The translations under genes and the position numbers were made by a program. This document shows positions 60,378 to 64,000 of a stretch of 64,000 nucleotides of DNA, one piece after another; the first letter of the stretch is position 1; each line of letters starts with the position of its first letter. The notes beneath the pieces were generated by a model, which was given only the letters and a program-made list of their open reading frames with translations, searched no databases and was not told where the DNA came from. The DNA comes from Rhodopseudomonas palustris (lineage in GTDB: Bacteria; Pseudomonadota; Alphaproteobacteria; Rhizobiales; Xanthobacteraceae), in assembly GCF_034479375.1 (NCBI RefSeq), contig NZ_CP140155.1, positions 4,068,501 to 4,132,500 of the forward strand, written 5' to 3'.

Positions 60378-60779
60378 ATGTGGATCACCGCCAAGGCGCC
60401 CTCGCTCGCCGAGTTCGAGGAGATGGCGCAAGAGACGTTCGGCAAACTCCCCGAGGAGTTCCGCGCCCTGTGCGAAGGCGTGATCATCCGCGTCGACGAT
60501 TTCCCGACCGACGAGGTGATGGAGGAGCTCGGCGCCCAGACCGAGTTCGACCTGCTCGGCCTGTTCCAGGGTATCGGCCTGCCGCAGCGCTCCAGCCAGG
60601 ACATCGCCCCGATGCCCAACATGATCTGGCTGTACCGCCGGCCGATCCTGGATTACTGGTCCGAGAACGACGAGACGCTGGGCCACATCGTCAGCCACGT
60701 CCTGATCCACGAAATCGGCCACCATTTCGGCCTGTCCGACGACGACATGGAAGCGATCGAGGCGCAGGTGGCGGACTGA
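60378..60779 (+). CDS. Zincin-like metallopeptidase family protein (DUF1025)
   Basis: A 133-residue protein with the metal-binding sequence LIHEIGHHFGLSDDDM (HExxH with a third histidine), typical of minimal zincins. The N-terminal APSLAEFEEMAQETFGKLPEEF is the family start. The substrate is not known. The ATG at 60378 is chosen (MWITAKAPSLAEF). It lacks a signal peptide. Confidence 0.87.
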   Translation: MWITAKAPSLAEFEEMAQETFGKLPEEFRALCEGVIIRVDDFPTDEVMEELGAQTEFDLLGLFQGIGLPQRSSQDIAPMPNMIWLYRRPILDYWSENDETLGHIVSHVLIHEIGHHFGLSDDDMEAIEAQVAD

Positions 60780-60815
60780 GCCCGGCTTCACGCACCTTCC
60801 GGTCGCCGGGCCAAG

Positions 60816-60910
60816 CCCTCATGGTGAGGAGCGCGAAGCGCGTCTCGAACCATGAGGTGCCCTGCGCATCCTTCGAGACGCGGCCAAGCGGCCGCTCCTC
60901 AGGATGAGGG
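60816..60910. repeat. Palindromic repeat, CTCATGGTGAGGAGCGCG family
   Basis: CCCTCATGGTGAGGAGC and GCTCCTCAGGATGAGGG arms, with inner CGCGTCTCGAACCATG/ CATCCTTCGAGACGCG. Related to 22430-22550. Confidence 0.85.
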
Positions 60911-61007
60911 CCGTGCCGGCGGAAACGGCTTGGAGGCTCCCGAAAGAATCGCCTTGGAACGCCGGGCCGGGCCGGCTAAAACCCCGCCTCAATCTGGGAA
61001 AATCGCC

Positions 61008-61613
61008 ATGGACAAGTTCACCACGCTGGAAGGCGTCGCGGCGCCGCTGAAGATCATCAATGTCGACACCGACATGATCATCCCCAAGCAGTACCTGAAG
61101 ACCATCAAGCGCACCGGCCTCGGCAAGGGCCTGTTCTCGGAACAGCGCTACAACGACGACGGCAGCGAGAACCCGGACTTCATCCTCAACAAGCCGGCCT
61201 ATCGCAGCGCCAAGATCCTGGTCGCCGGCGACAATTTCGGCTGCGGCTCGAGCCGCGAGCACGCCCCCTGGGCGCTGTTGGATTTCGGCATCCGCTGCGT
61301 GATCTCGACCTCGTTCGGCGACATCTTCTACAACAACTGCTTCAAGAACGGCGTGCTGCCGATCCGCGTCTCGCAGGACGATCTCGACAAGCTGTTCGAC
61401 GACGCCGAGCGCGGCTCGAACGCCACCGTCACCATCGACCTGCCGGCGCAGGAGATCCGCGGCCCGGACGGCGGCACGGTGAAATTCGAGATCGACCCGT
61501 TCCGCAAGCACTGCCTGATCAATGGCCTCGACGACATCGGGCTGACGCTCGAAAAGAAGGCCTCGATCGACAGCTACGAAGACAAGCTGAAGACCGAACG
61601 CGCCTGGGCTTAG
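61008..61613 (+). CDS. leuD: 3-isopropylmalate dehydratase small subunit
   Basis: A 201-residue protein. [32 protein letters not shown] and a late [17 protein letters not shown] are LeuD signatures. It pairs with LeuC. The ATG at 61008 is chosen; the frame stays open upstream only through the repeat. It is 3.2 kb from leuC, so the two are not in one operon here. Confidence 0.97.
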   Translation: MDKFTTLEGVAAPLKIINVDTDMIIPKQYLKTIKRTGLGKGLFSEQRYNDDGSENPDFILNKPAYRSAKILVAGDNFGCGSSREHAPWALLDFGIRCVISTSFGDIFYNNCFKNGVLPIRVSQDDLDKLFDDAERGSNATVTIDLPAQEIRGPDGGTVKFEIDPFRKHCLINGLDDIGLTLEKKASIDSYEDKLKTERAWA

Positions 61614-61620
61614 TTCTTAA

Positions 61621-61765
61621 CCTCTCCCCGCGCGCGGGGAGAGGTCGACCGGCGGAGCGCAGCGAAGCCGGTCGGGTGAGGGGGCGCCTCTACGCGGCCG
61701 AGAGACTCAATGCCCGCGTCGCCCCTCACCCCAACCCTCCCCCCGCAAGAGCGGGGCGAGGGGGC
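61621..61765. repeat. CTCTCCCCGCGCGCGGGGAGAG palindrome and partner
   Basis: A perfect CCTCTCCCCGCG/CGCGGGGAGAGG hairpin just past leuD, then a GGTCGGGTGAGGGGGCGCC arm and, 80 bp later, a CCTCACCCCAACCCTCCCCC counterpart. It may also help end leuD transcription. The whole 316-bp spacer (61614-61929) holds only this and the next repeat. Confidence 0.8.
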
Positions 61766-61809
61766 AGCCTGCGGCTGTTGCGACGCCCGAGCCTTCCACG
61801 CCCCAACGC

Positions 61810-61922
61810 CGTCATTCCGGGGCGCCGCACAGCGGCGAACCCGGAATCCAGACGTTCGGGGCACCTCGCAGGACACTTCGGGATTCCGGGTTCGCGAGCT
61901 TCGCTCGCGCCCCGGAATGACG
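61810..61922. repeat. Palindromic repeat, CATTCCGGGGCGCCGCAC family
   Basis: GTCATTCCGGGGCGCC and GCGCCCCGGAATGAC arms with inner GAACCCGGAATCC/GGATTCCGGGTTC pairing. It lies 8 bp before the CitE-like stop. Confidence 0.85.
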
Positions 61923-61929
61923 ATTGCTG

Positions 61930-62808
61930 TTACCGCCCCGCCAGTTCGATCGCGTCGGCGATCGCGATGGTCTTCCTGGCGATCTCGGCATGCAGGCGCT
62001 CGACCATGCGGCCGTCGAGCTGGATGGCGCCGCGGCCCTTGTTCTCCGGGCGCTCGAAGGCGGCCAGGATGGCGCGGGCCTGCGCCACGTCCTCTGCCGG
62101 CGGCGTGAAGGTGGCGTTGCAGGCGTCGATCTGGCCGGGATGGATCAGCGTCTTGCCGTCGAAGCCGAGGTCGCGCGCCTGGGCGCATTCCTGGGCGAAG
62201 CCGTCGACATTGGCGATGTCGCTGTAGGGGCCGTCGAGCACGACCAGGCCGTGGACCCGCGCGGCGAGAACGCAGTGGGTGATCATCGGGATCATCGTGG
62301 GGCGGCCCGGCAGCATCCGGATGCCGGTCTCGCGCGAAATGTCGTTGGGCCCGAACACGAAGCCGGCCAGCCGCATCTCGGAATCGTGGCTCTGCGCCGC
62401 CAGCTCCTCGGCGTGCAGCACGCCGCGCGCGGTCTCGATCATGATCCAGACCCGGATCGCCATGTCGGCGTTGAGGTCGCTGAGCCGGTCGGCGATCGCC
62501 GTCAGATCCTGCACGCTCGACACCTTCGGCACCAGGATGCCGTCCGGCTTGACCTTGGCGGCCATCGCGATGTCGTCGAGCCACCAGGGCGAATCCAGCG
62601 CGTTGATCCGCACCAGCACCTCGCGGTGGCCGTAACCCTTGGCGGCGACCGCGGCGGCGATCTGGTCGCGCGCGGTGGCCTTGGCGTCCGGCGCCACCGC
62701 GTCCTCGAGGTCGAGGATCAGGCCGTCGGCGGGCAAAAGGCGCGCCTTCTCCAGCGCCCGCGCATTCGACCCGGGCATGAACAACAGGCTGCGGCGCGGT
62801 CGGATCAT
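61930..62808 (-). CDS. HpcH/HpaI aldolase / CitE-like CoA-ester lyase
   Basis: A 292-residue TIM-barrel lyase. RRSLLFMPGSNARALEKA, DGLILDLEDAV, VWIMIETARGV with the metal-binding glutamate, FGPNDIS and KTLIHPGQI are the CitE/malyl-CoA lyase signatures. Members split malyl-, methylmalyl- or citramalyl-CoA; no citrate-lyase partner genes are nearby, so it is not part of a CitDEF complex. The exact substrate is not clear. Confidence 0.88.
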   Translation of the reverse strand: MIRPRRSLLFMPGSNARALEKARLLPADGLILDLEDAVAPDAKATARDQIAAAVAAKGYGHREVLVRINALDSPWWLDDIAMAAKVKPDGILVPKVSSVQDLTAIADRLSDLNADMAIRVWIMIETARGVLHAEELAAQSHDSEMRLAGFVFGPNDISRETGIRMLPGRPTMIPMITHCVLAARVHGLVVLDGPYSDIANVDGFAQECAQARDLGFDGKTLIHPGQIDACNATFTPPAEDVAQARAILAAFERPENKGRGAIQLDGRMVERLHAEIARKTIAIADAIELAGR

Positions 62809-62991
62809 CGGTCTGTCCCCATCAGTGCCCGGAAAACGATGGCGATATCATTTCGGCCCGCGCGCCGGAAGACTTGTTCGCGACCGCATCCTGTGATTAT
62901 GCGGGCAGGATCAGGCGCGCGCGTATCCTGGTCGCAGATCCGGTTCCGCTCGAATACGCGACACACTCGTCCCCCAGGAGGTACCGCGCCG

Positions 62992-63636
62992 ATGACATCG
63001 TTTCCGAAATCCCTGATCGCGGGCTACGAAGCGTTCCGGACGCAGCGGCTGCCGACCGAGCAGAGCCGCTACCGCGAGCTCTCGGAGCGCGGTCAATCGC
63101 CGGAAGTGATGGTGATCGGCTGCTGCGATTCGCGGGTCTCGCCCGAGGTGATCTTCGACGCCGGCCCGGGCGAGATGTTCGTGGTCCGCAACGTCGCCAA
63201 TCTGGTGCCGGTGTACGAGCCCGACGGCGGCGCCCACGGCGTTTCCGCTGCGCTGGAATTCGCCGTGCAGGTGCTCAAGGTCAAGCACATCGTGGTGCTC
63301 GGCCACGCCCAGTGCGGCGGCATCAAGGCCTTCACCGACAAGACCCCGCCGCTGACCGAGAGCGACTTCATCGGCCGCTGGATGTCGATGTTCGTCAAGC
63401 CCGGCGAAGTGGTGGAGCAGCGCGACCACGAGAGTCAGCAGGATTTCCGTACCCGGATCGAAAAGGCCGCGGTGCATCGCAGCCTCGAAAACCTGATGAC
63501 CTTCCCGTGCATCAAGATCCAGGTCGAGCGCGGCAAGATCCAGTTGCACGGCGCCTATTTCGGCGTCGCCGCCGGCGATCTGTTCGTGCTCGATCCCGAC
63601 AGCAAGGAATTCCGCCCCGCCGTCCCGCGCGGGTGA
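62992..63636 (+). CDS. Beta-class carbonic anhydrase
   Basis: A 214-residue enzyme. Zinc ligands lie in VIGCCDSRVSPE (cysteine, with catalytic Asp-Arg) and VLGHAQCGGIKA (histidine and cysteine). VRNVANLVP is the family's third motif. It interconverts CO2 and bicarbonate. CAGGAGGTAC precedes the ATG at 62992. It diverges from the lyase gene. Confidence 0.95.
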   Translation: MTSFPKSLIAGYEAFRTQRLPTEQSRYRELSERGQSPEVMVIGCCDSRVSPEVIFDAGPGEMFVVRNVANLVPVYEPDGGAHGVSAALEFAVQVLKVKHIVVLGHAQCGGIKAFTDKTPPLTESDFIGRWMSMFVKPGEVVEQRDHESQQDFRTRIEKAAVHRSLENLMTFPCIKIQVERGKIQLHGAYFGVAAGDLFVLDPDSKEFRPAVPRG

Positions 63637-63657
63637 GGCACGCACGCCGCCCCGGCC

Positions 63658-63755
63658 GTAGGGTGGCGCTGAGCGGAGCGAAGCCCACGCGGGACGATGC
63701 GACGAACACAGACGCTCGCGTGCGCACGGCGCTTCGCGCCTCTTGCCCACCCTAC
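63658..63755. repeat. Palindromic repeat, GTAGGGTGG family
   Basis: GTAGGGTGGCGCTGAGCGG and GCGCCTCTTGCCCACCCTAC arms between converging genes. Less perfect than the copies beside parB. Confidence 0.8.
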
Positions 63756-63767
63756 TGACACTGCCCG

Positions 63768-64000
63768 CTAATGCCCGGCCTTGTCGTCGCCGCCGTGGCC
63801 GCCCCAGCGGTCGGACAGCGCCATCACCAGGGTCGAGACCACGAACACCAGATGGATGCCGATCAGCCAGCCGAGCTTGGTGCTGTCATAGCCGGCGTCG
63901 AGATTCATGAACGCCTTCAGCACCTGGATCGCCGAGATCGCCACGATCGAGGCGAGTAGTTTCTGTTTCAGCCCGGCGAAGTCGACCTTGGTCATCCACT
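63768..64000 (-). CDS. UPF0114 (YqhA-type) membrane protein, 5' end outside window
   Basis: The C-terminal 75 or more residues are present: VDFAGLKQKLLASIVAISAI, QVLKAFMNLD, then KLGWLIGIHLVFVVSTLVMALSDR, the usual end of UPF0114 proteins. These are normally about 165-180 residues with three or four helices, so the ATG at 63995 is internal and the frame continues past 64000. Function unknown; proposed to be an inner-membrane protein. Confidence 0.8.
   Translation of the reverse strand, partial: WMTKVDFAGLKQKLLASIVAISAIQVLKAFMNLDAGYDSTKLGWLIGIHLVFVVSTLVMALSDRWGGHGGDDKAGH

Overview
The window is a roughly 65% GC stretch of an alphaproteobacterial chromosome. Gene order and protein sequences fit the Bradyrhizobium/Rhodopseudomonas branch of the Hyphomicrobiales, with Rhodopseudomonas palustris-like as the best guess. 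Spacers are crowded with several families of palindromic repeats, as is common in that group. Almost every gene is core housekeeping. Accessory material is limited to one insertion sequence, two toxin-antitoxin pairs, one orphan antitoxin-like gene, a TPR-repeat gene and a run of small secreted His/Arg/Tyr-rich proteins.

Left part (1-15 kb). A mostly leftward cluster (mltA, Tim44-like, dnaQ, coaE, maf, PPSR, with secB rightward) faces a rightward cluster (hemJ, rho, mnmE, mnmG, rsmG, parA, parB). The divergence falls in a 450-bp spacer at 5243-5691 with an AT-rich patch, DnaA-box-like 9-mers and three clustered GANTC sites. In other alphaproteobacteria the chromosomal origin lies at the corresponding place beside the PPSR gene, so this is the best oriC candidate. 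Four parS-type palindromes follow within 4-7 kb, one of them inside the rsmG coding sequence, and parAB lie next to them.

15-33 kb. Leftward holA, lptE and leuS are followed by a GGDEF membrane protein, a YggS-type PLP protein, an L,D-transpeptidase-like protein, an OmpR-type regulator with a cyclic-nucleotide-binding partner, a 660-residue membrane-anchored protein with eight 42-residue TPR repeats, and leftward xthA, lolA, ftsK and a DapC-like aminotransferase.

33-41 kb. An AbrB/VapC pair, an ammonium transporter with two PII genes, tesB, a UbiH-family hydroxylase, an orphan MbcA/ParS-like antitoxin gene and a ccmC-ccmD-ccmG operon without ccmAB.

41-52 kb. An IS4-type element with a 22-bp terminal inverted repeat sits in the centre of a palindromic repeat and is flanked by the direct repeat CTCGA. 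Next come yciB-ftsY, an RluA-type pseudouridine synthase whose reading frame carries an in-frame palindromic repeat, mtaB-dapF, two exported proteins, a metallo-beta-lactamase-fold protein and a Phd/VapC pair.

52-64 kb. The ffh-rpsP-rimM-trmD-rplS translation and secretion cluster, leuC, four small secreted proteins, a zincin-like protein, leuD, a CitE-like lyase, a beta carbonic anhydrase and the end of a UPF0114 gene. Both window ends cut a gene (mltA at the left, UPF0114 at the right).

Repeat borders are read by eye and may be off by a few bases. Start codons were chosen from ribosome binding sites, overlaps and remembered family N-termini.
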